Virus record (IMG/VR): IMGVR_UViG_3300020281_000091
Coordinates: 1-30,385 of that record
Origin: a virus
Length of the DNA stretch: 30,385 nucleotides
Reading direction: 5' to 3' (one strand)
Position numbers and translations under genes: made by a program. The notes beneath the pieces were generated by a model. That model was not told the DNA's origin and made no database searches. It was given only the letters and a program-made list of their open reading frames with translations. This document shows, one piece after another, positions 16,813 to 22,627 of the stretch (its first letter is position 1; each line of letters starts with the position of its first letter).

Positions 16813-18330
16813 TTACATTCTTGACCAAAAATTAAATCTTTGCGTTATAGGTTTACGTTTAAACACATCATAGTCTTTCTTAGCATTAAACGAAGAAAGG
16901 GGTTGTTGTCCAGCAATTAATTGTCTGCCCTCTCCAGCACCTAACATTAGATACTGTAATGCATCATGTATATGTGAATACATATTCTTTTCTGGTTTGT
17001 CATCATATCTTTCTCCTGACACTTGCATACGTCTGTAACAATAACCACCTTGAAAACCTTTTATAAGTGTAGGACAACGTCTATCAATTAAAAAAGCTGG
17101 TTGACCATCTGACATCTTAGTCAACTGTGAAGCTACAGATTCTAATCTTAAATCAACACTATTTGATGGTGCTGGGATAGCCCTAAGCCCAGCACCACGC
17201 AGTATCTGAAATGGAGTTGATTCATCAGTTTGTGCGCGAAAATCCCCAGCGGGATCACCGATAATATTAACATCCAAACCAGAAAACCTTGTTGCTATTT
17301 CTTGTCGTAACAATTCTGCAAATCGAACAATACCCATATCAATAGCAACTATTTCTGATTGCAACAACCAACGACCTCTTACTTTCTGACCAAAGACAGC
17401 TGCTGGAGTTAATCCAAAATCAACACCAATGTATAAAGGTACACCAACTGCAATAGGTATTTCTTCTTCTGCAATATGTGTTTCACTTACAAACTGAGGA
17501 TAGACAGGTTTACCTTCCTGTATAGAACCAAGTTTATTCATTACATATACATCTATCCAACTTTTAGTCTTACCTCTAATTAAATTTGGATAGTAAGTTT
17601 CTAAAATGTTAGATATGTTCTCTGCACTCTTGTTTACTTCATAACTATCTACATCACCTTTTTCATCTAGCTTTTCTTTCATAGCTGATGGTTGTACATA
17701 GAAAGACCAGTTGTCAGGCTTAATTAACATCTGTGCTTGCTCTCTTGGAATATAATCTGGTATCGGAACTTCACCAGCCATAATCGCCCACCAATGATCT
17801 TCTTCTGGAGCATTGGTATCTGCAATGACACCAGACCAACTTGCACCACCTTCACGCATTGAAGGATAACGACCAACACGCATAGTACAAGCATCAATAA
17901 TACTCTTAGGTACTTCTCTTGCCTCGTTTATCCAAATACCAGTTAACTCTAAAGATAGTAATTTCTTTACATCTTCTGGTCTATCCAATGCTAAGAAAAG
18001 AACCTCAATATCAAGTTCGTCCTGTTGTATATGATGTGTGTATGGTACTGACCAATGAAACTTACCCCATACATCTTCTGGAAACCAATCAAGCCATGTT
18101 TTGATTGTTGTGGTTCTTAACTGTGGGTTTGTATTTCTTATGATAGCCCAACGACTTTTTCTTATACCTTGATCGTTTTTCTTTTGCTCAAGACTTCTAC
18201 GAAAGACTTCAACACAACAAGCAACAGACTTACCAGAACCAACTGGACCTCTTATACCTCTAAAAAAATTAGAGTCCTTCATAAAAGATTTTATTGTTTG
18301 ACCATCTGGTTTGTATGTAAATGTATGCAC
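16813..18330 (-). CDS. terL: Terminase large subunit
   Basis: 505 residues with both terminase domains. The Walker A motif GPVGSGKS is at residues 28-35 and the Walker B-like GIWINEARE at 131-139. The RNase H-type nuclease begins at YIGVDFGLTPAAVFG with Asp304, followed later by an IIGDPAGDFR acidic motif. It packages DNA into the prohead by ATP hydrolysis and cuts the concatemer. The start is a GTG at 18330 that overlaps the preceding stop as TAGTG; Shine-Dalgarno support is weak, so translational coupling is likely. Inside the gene, 17167-17197 forms a perfect 10-bp hairpin. Confidence 0.95.
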   Translation of the reverse strand: MHTFTYKPDGQTIKSFMKDSNFFRGIRGPVGSGKSVACCVEVFRRSLEQKKNDQGIRKSRWAIIRNTNPQLRTTTIKTWLDWFPEDVWGKFHWSVPYTHHIQQDELDIEVLFLALDRPEDVKKLLSLELTGIWINEAREVPKSIIDACTMRVGRYPSMREGGASWSGVIADTNAPEEDHWWAIMAGEVPIPDYIPREQAQMLIKPDNWSFYVQPSAMKEKLDEKGDVDSYEVNKSAENISNILETYYPNLIRGKTKSWIDVYVMNKLGSIQEGKPVYPQFVSETHIAEEEIPIAVGVPLYIGVDFGLTPAAVFGQKVRGRWLLQSEIVAIDMGIVRFAELLRQEIATRFSGLDVNIIGDPAGDFRAQTDESTPFQILRGAGLRAIPAPSNSVDLRLESVASQLTKMSDGQPAFLIDRRCPTLIKGFQGGYCYRRMQVSGERYDDKPEKNMYSHIHDALQYLMLGAGEGRQLIAGQQPLSSFNAKKDYDVFKRKPITQRFNFWSRM

Positions 18331-18521
18331 TACAATTCGTCTATCTTAAAATCTTTTGCAGTCTTTAGATGCTTCTCAATAACTTCTGGAAGAATAGTTG
18401 CAATCAACTTGTCAGCTTCATGATCTGTACAAAACTGTTTAGGAAAATGTTTTAGGTGTACAGTCTTTACAACATGACGAAGTATTCTGCGTTCTTCTTG
18501 ATTGAGCTTATGAAAATACAT
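18330..18521 (-). CDS. Small helical protein directly upstream of TerL
   Basis: 63 residues, rich in His, Lys and Leu, predicted helical (KLNQEERRILRHVVKTVHLK), with no signal peptide or membrane segment. I do not recognise a family. Its ATG overlaps the stop of the preceding 40-codon ORF as TAATG, and its stop overlaps the TerL GTG. The strict coupling to TerL suggests a packaging-related accessory role, by position only. Confidence 0.6.
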   Translation of the reverse strand: MYFHKLNQEERRILRHVVKTVHLKHFPKQFCTDHEADKLIATILPEVIEKHLKTAKDFKIDEL

Positions 18522-18643
18522 TATTTCTTTTTAGTACGTTTGGTACGTTCAGTACGTTTGGGTTGCGTTTTTGGTTTTGGTGAAATTGGTTTAGCCTTTC
18601 TTGAAGGCAACCAAAAAAATAATATTTTAAACAGCATACTCAT
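18521..18643 (-). CDS. 40-aa protein with membrane-like N-terminus and Lys/Arg/Pro tail
   Basis: A short ORF that closes the gap between its neighbours. It starts MSMLFKILFFWLPSRK, a hydrophobic stretch of about 11 residues, and continues with proline- and lysine/arginine-rich sequence (QPKRTERTKRTKKK). Its ATG overlaps the upstream TGA (ATGA) and its TAA overlaps the downstream ATG (TAATG). That continuous coupling is the main reason to accept so short an ORF. The tail could bind nucleic acid or membrane phospholipid. No family recognised. Confidence 0.55.
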   Translation of the reverse strand: MSMLFKILFFWLPSRKAKPISPKPKTQPKRTERTKRTKKK

Positions 18644-18873
18644 GTTCGATACTTCCTCACTTTCTTAGCAATACTCTTTGGTTGTTTTACAAATTGTTTA
18701 CCAGCTCTATTACCTTTCGCCTTTGCTCTATTTGTTGCAGCTTTCTCTGATGCACTCAAACTTTTCCAAGCTGCATCTGGTAAATATCTTTTCTTACCTT
18801 TTGATGGAGAACCATCAGAAGTTCTCCACTTCTGTTTACCCCAGTTAAGTAAAGATCTTTGAGGAGCTTTCAC
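18640..18873 (-). CDS. DUF5872-like small basic protein
   Basis: 77 residues, strongly basic. The order KWRTSDGSPSKGKKRYLPDAA, then LSASEKAATNRAKAKGNRAG, then KQFVKQPKSIAKKVRKYR fits the small DUF5872-type proteins seen in marine phages. The start is a GTG at 18873 overlapping the upstream TGA as GTGA. Probably a nucleic-acid-binding protein by charge; the role is unknown. Confidence 0.65.
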   Translation of the reverse strand: MKAPQRSLLNWGKQKWRTSDGSPSKGKKRYLPDAAWKSLSASEKAATNRAKAKGNRAGKQFVKQPKSIAKKVRKYRT

Positions 18874-19034
18874 TTGTATCCTCCACCTTTGGCTTTATAC
18901 ATTCTAGCCAGCATCTGTGCTTTTCTTGCTGACCATTGACCAGGTCTACCACCTTTACCACCAGCTTTGATTCTGTTGAATAAACTTTTTCTCATTGAAG
19001 GTTTGGTATAATTACCAGCTGCGTTTACTGCCAT
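18870..19034 (-). CDS. 54-aa basic, glycine-rich phage protein
   Basis: A short ORF, MAVNAAGNYTKPSMRK, continuing with IKAGGKGGRPGQWSARKAQM and ending YKAKGGGYK. The pattern (YTKP...R...IKAG.KGG.PGQWSARKAQ.LA..YK..GGGY) is one I associate with small conserved proteins of marine phages. The ATG overlaps the upstream TAA (TAATG) and its TGA overlaps the downstream GTG. Strongly basic; possibly binds DNA. Function unknown. Confidence 0.7.
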   Translation of the reverse strand: MAVNAAGNYTKPSMRKSLFNRIKAGGKGGRPGQWSARKAQMLARMYKAKGGGYK

Positions 19035-19324
19035 TATGCTTTATTCCTTTTACTAATTGCTTTTGCTTTGGCTCTAGCATCTGCTTTCGAGCTAGCACCC
19101 CAAGCTTTTAAACTAAGAAGAAGTCTGGTAGGCTTTCCCTTAGAATCTCTTTCTGGACCTTTCATATTTCCCATACGAGCTAAGAAAGATGCACGACGAG
19201 GATTATCTCCACTCTTTACTGGAGGCTTGAGTGTTCCACCTTTATAACTAGCTCTTCCTTTAGCGTTTAAACCACCTTTAGGATTCTTGCCTTCTTTTCT
19301 TGTCCAAGCTGGAGTTTTTGCCAT
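19034..19324 (-). CDS. DUF6321-like basic protein
   Basis: 96 residues. It opens MAKTPAWTRKEGKNPKGGLN, continues AKGRASYKGGTLKPPVKSG and DNPRRASFLARMGNMKGPER, then GKPTRLLLSLKAWGASSKAD. This matches my memory of the DUF6321 family, small basic proteins of aquatic phages with no known role. The C-terminal part is a Lys/Ala-rich helix. It is the first of the run of small basic genes between TerS and TerL and follows a 96-base gap that may contain a promoter. AAAGG precedes the ATG. Confidence 0.65.
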   Translation of the reverse strand: MAKTPAWTRKEGKNPKGGLNAKGRASYKGGTLKPPVKSGDNPRRASFLARMGNMKGPERDSKGKPTRLLLSLKAWGASSKADARAKAKAISKRNKA

Positions 19325-19420
19325 AACGAACCTTTCTGACTAAAAATGTTTGTAGACCACTACTTGCCGTAACACTACAACTGTTTTTACCCCCCTATGG
19401 TTTGTTGACACGCTATGCAT
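19325..19420 (-). promoter_or_regulatory. Gap between TerS and the small basic genes
   Basis: 96 bases without an ORF. On the minus strand TTGTAG and CTACAA form short inverted arms around GCAAGTAGTGGTC, which resembles the AAGTGGTCG/AAGTAGTCG motif in the 20.1-kb structured region. There is a GGGGGG run. No clear promoter consensus is seen. Confidence 0.25.
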
Positions 19421-19795
19421 TTAGTCCAGCTGTATGTTAATTTTAATACCACCCGTATGCAGATGCATATGCTTGTCTGGAGCTTTAAATCCTGCTCGAT
19501 CAAGTATGTCTTTACTGGCTTCTAGCTGAACGTACTCACTTCTTGCACCAGTGCTAAGCTCAGACAACTTATGCGCCGCATACGTAGCATTTAGTCCAAG
19601 AGTCTGCTGTATTGCTGTCTGCATATAAGCTTGTACCTTTGGAGTCCGTAATGCCTTGCTAGCAGACACACGACCTGACTCTCCTTTAGCGTAGCCAGCA
19701 ATACCAGCTGCCTCTTTGATACTGCAACCTGTGGCTACAAGCGTATCAACAAGCTTTACCTGTTTGTCTGTTAGTTGAACACTAAGCTCTTTCAT
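19421..19795 (-). CDS. Terminase small subunit candidate
   Basis: 124 residues. The N-terminal part reads LTDKQVKLVDTLVATGCSIK, then EAAGIAGYAKGESGRVSASK, a helix-turn-helix of the small-terminase type. It is followed by ALRTPKVQAYMQ, the usual end of the DNA-binding domain. A helical oligomerisation region comes next (LGLNATYAAHKLSEL). The gene heads the packaging operon. I chose the ATG at 19795 because GGAGG lies 4 bases upstream; an upstream in-frame codon adding 10 residues has no ribosome site. It recognises the packaging site and recruits TerL. The family call is good by motif and position. Confidence 0.8.
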   Translation of the reverse strand: MKELSVQLTDKQVKLVDTLVATGCSIKEAAGIAGYAKGESGRVSASKALRTPKVQAYMQTAIQQTLGLNATYAAHKLSELSTGARSEYVQLEASKDILDRAGFKAPDKHMHLHTGGIKINIQLD

Positions 19796-20022
19796 ATAAC
19801 CTCCACTATTATTATCATCATGCACATAGATCTACCATTGTCAACAGACTCTGTGTACGTTCCACCAAGATCTGACGTTATGTACAGCATACTACACAAG
19901 ACATATTACCATACGCTTTGGCACAAGGTTTGTTTTGCTGCTTTCACTTTTTTATCCATTGCACACATTTGTACTCCATTTCATTAGTAGATTTATTTGC
20001 CCCTTCTGACAAACCTTAGATA
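19796..20022. promoter_or_regulatory. Divergent control region, left half (between TerS and the early operon)
   Basis: Together with the following structured element this is the only long non-coding stretch (421 bases). On the minus strand a perfect TTGACA (19839-19844) lies 17 bases from ATGATG (19816-19821), a plausible late promoter in front of TerS with a weak -10. AGATCT occurs twice (19828 and 19868). The string TTGGCACA at about 19919 recurs at 20147. I see no convincing ORF. Confidence 0.45.
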
Positions 20023-20033
20023 CCAAGTATACA
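20006..20033 (+). promoter_or_regulatory. Candidate early rightward promoter
   Basis: CTGACA (20006-20011) is separated by 16 bases from TATACA (20028-20033). The -10 region AGTATACAGTAAA is nearly the same as AGTATACAATAAA at 20819. If used, transcription would begin near 20040, inside the left arm of the outer stem, so the RNA would lack that arm. Confidence 0.4.
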
Positions 20034-20195
20034 GTAAAGCACCTTGCCATCGAGATAATTGTGCCTCCCAAGTGGGAGGCTCTATTATTGTGTTTCGATG
20101 GCTTCGACAATTCACTCCCAAGTGGTCGTTGTGCTTTACTGTAGACTTGGCACAGGCTCCTCCTAAGTAGTCGTCGTCTAAGGAGTGTCCTTGTG
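20023..20195 (+). ncRNA. Candidate structured RNA / leader of the early operon
   Basis: A nested fold is visible by eye. The outer stem pairs 20023-20042 with 20131-20150 (19 of 20 positions). Inside it, 20046-20053 pairs with 20095-20102 (8 of 8) and leads, via 20055-20059/20084-20088, to a perfect 7-bp hairpin (20063-20069/20074-20080, AAGT loop). A second inner hairpin pairs 20105-20108/20125-20128 and 20113-20116/20121-20124. Just outside, 20151-20161 pairs with 20181-20195 less perfectly. The result is a three-way junction plus one hairpin. GC is near 48% by hand count, against an AT-rich background. Reading frames through it do not resemble phage genes. It ends 33 bases before the first early gene. 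It may be a trans-acting RNA, a leader switch or a DNA-level element; no known RNA class is recognised. Confidence 0.6.
20065..20170 (+). repeat. Three copies of CTCCYAAGTRG
   Basis: CTCCCAAGTGG is at 20065-20075 and at 20115-20125; CTCCTAAGTAG is at 20160-20170. Copies two and three stay similar for 18 bases (15 of 18, all differences transitions). Each copy sits at the tip or descending arm of one of the three hairpins. CCAAGTAT at 20023 is a partial fourth copy. Confidence 0.7.
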
Positions 20196-20228
20196 TCTGC
20201 ATAAATCAACTAACTCATGGAGGTAAAA

Positions 20229-20672
20229 ATGAGTACAACTACTAAAAAAGCAAAACCATCAAAAGCAACCCTTGACCAAATCGTATGGCAATATGTTACA
20301 TACCATACACAAACCTCAGATCTTAGCGAAAAGTACACAGAGGCTAGAATTAACGATCTATGTTTTGTTGCTAATAATAGTTTAGTTTACAAGAAAAAGA
20401 TTATGTCAGATCTTAAAGCTGAACTTAAAACACTTGATGAACAATACTCTGGTTCAGAAGTTCAAGATGTACAGATATACAAGAAAACTATCTTACTCAA
20501 AAGAATGATACCAGAGTTACAATCTCTTAAAGATTATGTAGCAGTAACTGAAAGAGTATACAAGGAACATACTGGTTCTGAGTACAAACATAACGGTGCA
20601 AAGGCTACTATGAAACCTAACGCACAAGCAGTTATGAGTGAACTTAAAGAGCTTATCAACATGGATATATAA
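20229..20672 (+). CDS. First early-operon protein, unknown function
   Basis: 147 residues, lysine-rich, mostly helical with a probable coiled-coil middle (KKKIMSDLKAELKTLDEQY, then KRMIPELQSLKDYVAVTERV). No catalytic motif, signal or membrane segment. I chose the ATG at 20229 because GGAGG ends 5 bases upstream; a further ATG at 20217 would overlap that ribosome site. As the first gene after the structured region it is probably expressed earliest. No family recognised; the gene itself is convincing. Confidence 0.6.
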   Translation: MSTTTKKAKPSKATLDQIVWQYVTYHTQTSDLSEKYTEARINDLCFVANNSLVYKKKIMSDLKAELKTLDEQYSGSEVQDVQIYKKTILLKRMIPELQSLKDYVAVTERVYKEHTGSEYKHNGAKATMKPNAQAVMSELKELINMDI

Positions 20673-20679
20673 CCTAACC

Positions 20680-20710
20680 AAAGAGAGGTTAGCTTGTCTA
20701 GCCTCTCTTT
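20680..20710 (+). terminator. 13-bp hairpin after the first early gene
   Basis: AAAGAGAGGTTAG (20680-20692) pairs with 20698-20710 with one G-U pair and a 5-base loop CTTGT. There is no U-tract beyond the UUU that closes the stem, so it is a weak terminator at best and could instead be an RNase III or mRNA-stability site. Its 3' arm CCTCTCTTT is complementary to the ribosome sites of several early genes. Confidence 0.55.
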
Positions 20711-20730
20711 ACACACAAATGGAGGTACAA

Positions 20731-20820
20731 ATGATACGTCAATATTTACTAGGTATGTTAATATCAGCATGGTTGTTTACCATGATATACATAATACTAG
20801 TTGTATTTCTTGGACATTAG
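20731..20820 (+). CDS. 29-aa single-span membrane protein
   Basis: MIRQYLLGMLISAWLFTMIY followed by IILVVFLGH: one hydrophobic helix over almost the whole length with a positive residue at the N-terminus. GGAGG lies 5 bases upstream of the ATG, a good ribosome site, which is why I accept so short an ORF. It lies between the 13-bp hairpin and the next promoter module, whose -35 overlaps its last codons. Early single-span peptides in phages can modulate host membrane functions or block superinfection; that role is speculation. Confidence 0.5.
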   Translation: MIRQYLLGMLISAWLFTMIYIILVVFLGH

Positions 20821-20828
20821 TATACAAT
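20801..20828 (+). promoter_or_regulatory. Candidate promoter, copy B of a repeated promoter-leader module
   Basis: TTGTAT (20801-20806), 16 bases, TACAAT (20823-20828). The stretch 20796-20847 aligns over its full length with 25293-25343, ending in the same GAAAGAGAGG ribosome site. The match of the -10 box is good, that of the -35 box weak. Confidence 0.45.
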
Positions 20829-20857
20829 AAAACCATTGAAAGAGAGGAGGCACAACC

Positions 20858-21190
20858 ATGCCAAATACAAACCCATATGTACACCTAGCTGACAAGCTAC
20901 TGGAAATAATCGAAACTCCACAACAACTTTCCAAACTTTCTGATTGGCTTTCAGACAGTCAGACAGTCAGGGATCTGGCTGTACTTTTAGAATTACAGCA
21001 AGATGAAAAAATTAAAAAAATAATTTTTGATTATATGTTCAAACAAGTTGAATACAAAATGTGGAATGAAATGAGTCAGTCTATGTCAGAACAAAATGAA
21101 AGATTAAAATCACAATCTATTGAACATATCATTGATGATTCCATACCGGAATACAAAATCATGGAGGATCCCAATGGGAAGAAACAGTGA
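20858..21190 (+). CDS. Early protein, unknown function (110 aa)
   Basis: 110 residues, acidic and helical throughout (YVHLADKLLEIIETPQQLSK, then MWNEMSQSMSEQNERLKSQS). No motif recognised. The ribosome site GAAAGAGAGGAGG belongs to the repeated promoter-leader module, so this gene probably begins its own transcript. Its end overlaps the next gene by 17 bases. Confidence 0.6.
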   Translation: MPNTNPYVHLADKLLEIIETPQQLSKLSDWLSDSQTVRDLAVLLELQQDEKIKKIIFDYMFKQVEYKMWNEMSQSMSEQNERLKSQSIEHIIDDSIPEYKIMEDPNGKKQ

Positions 21191-21359
21191 TCTACAAATC
21201 GAAATAGAATCAACACTTGCTTATTGTCTAAATGACAAGGGCATGACTAACGATCAAGCTATAGCTTGGATCAAAGTAAAGTTCAAAGAGTACGGTAGAT
21301 ATGCAGTAGATCATGCTGAATCAATCATAGAAAGAGAGGAAAAGCTATGGAATTGCTAA
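21174..21359 (+). CDS. Small early protein, unknown function (61 aa)
   Basis: MGRNSDLQIEIESTLAYCLN followed by DKGMTNDQAIAWIKVKFKEY: a small helical protein without cysteine pairs or membrane segments. I chose the ATG at 21174 because GGAGG stands six bases upstream, within the end of the preceding gene. It overlaps the DUF2958-like gene by 13 bases. No family recognised. Confidence 0.55.
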   Translation: MGRNSDLQIEIESTLAYCLNDKGMTNDQAIAWIKVKFKEYGRYAVDHAESIIEREEKLWNC

Positions 21360-21634
21360 CAAAGAAAATAGAAAGTCAGCTTCGTGCTAACCATAAAGCA
21401 AACGAAGATGGCACCAAATCTTTCAAACCTATTGTAAAGTTATTCAATCCATATGGTGTAGGTACTTGGTATCTATCAGAACTAGATGACAATGACATAG
21501 CATTTGGTCATTGCAATCTAGGTTATGAAACTGAGCTTGGATATGTAAGTTTAGATGAACTTAAGAATATGAAACTAGCACCGTTTGGTGGTAAGATTGA
21601 ACGAGATTTACATTGGAATGGAGAAGTGCAATGA
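21347..21634 (+). CDS. DUF2958-like protein
   Basis: 95 residues. The order FKPIVKLFNPYGVGTWYLSE, then LDDNDIAFGHCNLGYETELG, then YVSLDEL and a final IERDLHW matches the DUF2958 pattern (P-x-VKLF-x-P-x-G-x-x-TW-x-x-x-E, FG-x-x-x-LG, ELGYVSL-x-E, ERD). Such proteins occur on plasmids and phages; the function is unknown. The ribosome site is GAAAGAGAGG, seven bases before the ATG, the same sequence used by two other early genes. It ends in an ATGA overlap with the next gene. Confidence 0.75.
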   Translation: MELLTKKIESQLRANHKANEDGTKSFKPIVKLFNPYGVGTWYLSELDDNDIAFGHCNLGYETELGYVSLDELKNMKLAPFGGKIERDLHWNGEVQ

Positions 21635-21972
21635 GTCATACAGCTGGATACACATCAGATGGTATCGGTTTTCAAAAACAAGATACCAGCTACAAAGCAG
21701 CAACCCAAAATAAAAACAACAAACTAACTCTAAGACAAGAGGTCTTACAATATTTTAAAAATAACCCAACGCTATGTGTTTCTTCTGGAACTGTAGCTCT
21801 AGCTTTATATAAAGACGCTTGTCAAATTCAACCAAGATTAACAGAGTTAGCAAATCAAGGATTGATTAAAGACAGTGGAGTCAGAGGTCAAACCAAGTAT
21901 GGTAGATCATGTATACTATGGAGATATAGTGGCAAGACGGAAGAAAAAGAAACCAAGCAAGATAATATATAA
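21631..21972 (+). CDS. Winged-helix DNA-binding protein
   Basis: 113 residues. A helical domain from about residue 31 (LTLRQEVLQYFKNNPTLCVS) is followed by SGTVALALYKDACQIQPRLT as helix-turn-helix and ELANQGLIKDSGVRGQTKYG as wing; this is the usual winged-helix order. The N-terminal 30 residues are polar and probably disordered. The start is the ATG at 21631 with GGAG 7 bases upstream and an ATGA overlap with the previous stop. A regulator of early transcription or a replication accessory factor is likely; the target cannot be read from sequence. Confidence 0.6.
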   Translation: MSHTAGYTSDGIGFQKQDTSYKAATQNKNNKLTLRQEVLQYFKNNPTLCVSSGTVALALYKDACQIQPRLTELANQGLIKDSGVRGQTKYGRSCILWRYSGKTEEKETKQDNI

Positions 21973-22132
21973 AACTTGCCAAGCTTGTGAATGCAAATCA
22001 GAATACTTTGTAACTATCTCTTTGAATGGAGATATTACAAAGTATTATATCATATGTTTACAATGTTATGATGGTGATAAATGGCGAACAGAAATAAAAA
22101 CAAAGGAACCTATCATGAGCGGTGGTTCGTAG
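21929..22132 (+). CDS. Small zinc-ribbon protein
   Basis: 67 residues, starting at a GTG (21929) that has GGAG five bases upstream and lies inside the end of the winged-helix gene. The N-terminus is basic (MARRKKKKPSK). Two CxxC pairs follow, Cys17/Cys20 and Cys43/Cys46, with about 22 residues between them, the spacing of a zinc ribbon. An ATG at 21875 in the same frame would overlap far more and lacks a ribosome site. Probably binds nucleic acid or protein partners; function unknown. It overlaps the nuclease gene by 52 bases. Confidence 0.5.
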   Translation: MARRKKKKPSKIIYKTCQACECKSEYFVTISLNGDITKYYIICLQCYDGDKWRTEIKTKEPIMSGGS

Positions 22133-22431
22133 ACTGGTTAAACAGTCTTGGAATAAAAACAAAACGTCAACCAATGTCTGGTTCATTAGGTGGTGAATAT
22201 ACTGGTGATCTTGTACTAGAAATACAAGGCATCAAACTCATTGGTGAAGTTAAATACAGAGATGTTTCTAGTTTTCCAAGTCCATTTAAAGTCTTGGTAA
22301 ACAGAGATATAGCCTTCTACAAAAGACGTAGAGGTGTACCACAAACACTAGTCATTATGTCTGGTGAAATTTTTCAACAACTCATGGAGGAAAGAGAGCA
22401 TGGGAAAACTAAAAGCAGCAAACTACCCTAG
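22081..22431 (+). CDS. PD-(D/E)XK nuclease, Holliday-junction-resolvase-like
   Basis: 116 residues with a complete PD-(D/E)XK core: Glu13 in KGTYHERWFVDWL, then the RQPMSGSLGGEYTGDL segment with Asp43, then Glu56-x-Lys58 in LIGEVKYRD. The RQPxSGs.gg...gD pattern resembles archaeal-type Hjc resolvases and related phage nucleases. It would cut branched DNA made during replication and recombination, clearing concatemers for packaging. The ATG at 22081 has only a weak GATGGTGAT upstream and lies inside the zinc-ribbon gene. It overlaps the next gene by 32 bases. Confidence 0.7.
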   Translation: MANRNKNKGTYHERWFVDWLNSLGIKTKRQPMSGSLGGEYTGDLVLEIQGIKLIGEVKYRDVSSFPSPFKVLVNRDIAFYKRRRGVPQTLVIMSGEIFQQLMEEREHGKTKSSKLP

Positions 22432-22615
22432 TAATTATGACTTGTTTTGGAATGAAGTTGTAGCTAAAATCAAAGATGCAACTCATGTAGAAGATCTAGA
22501 AATTATAATTGCATGGGCTGAACGAGAATCAAAAACCGCTGGTGAAATGATCTCTCACTCTTGTCATATACAATCACAATGCCAAGAGTTATGGAACGAT
22601 TACTTCACCCAATAA
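22400..22615 (+). CDS. Small early protein, unknown function (71 aa)
   Basis: MGKLKAANYPSNYDLFWNEV, then a helical region DATHVEDLEIIIAWAERESK and a C-terminus with two Cys. I chose the ATG at 22400, preceded by GGAGGAAAGAGAGC. It overlaps the nuclease gene and ends 12 bases before the replication gene. No family recognised. Confidence 0.55.
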   Translation: MGKLKAANYPSNYDLFWNEVVAKIKDATHVEDLEIIIAWAERESKTAGEMISHSCHIQSQCQELWNDYFTQ

Positions 22616-22627
22616 CAAGGAGAATAT

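Noticed and set aside
20131-20150. Mirror promoter on the minus strand in the right arm of the outer stem
   Set aside because: The arm carries CTACAGTAAAG on the minus strand, similar to the plus -10 region, but no -35-like box lies at a suitable distance. The likeness follows from the inverted repeat itself.
20023-20195. tRNA or tmRNA gene
   Set aside because: No cloverleaf with T-loop GTTCRA-type sequence, no CCA or acceptor-stem pairing of the right length.
19952-20209. Two overlapping minus-strand ORFs (about 85 and 69 codons) through the structured region
   Set aside because: Their composition (Arg/Cys/His-rich) is unlike the neighbours, they have no ribosome sites, and they lie entirely on strong inverted repeats. 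They look like by-products of the structured element.
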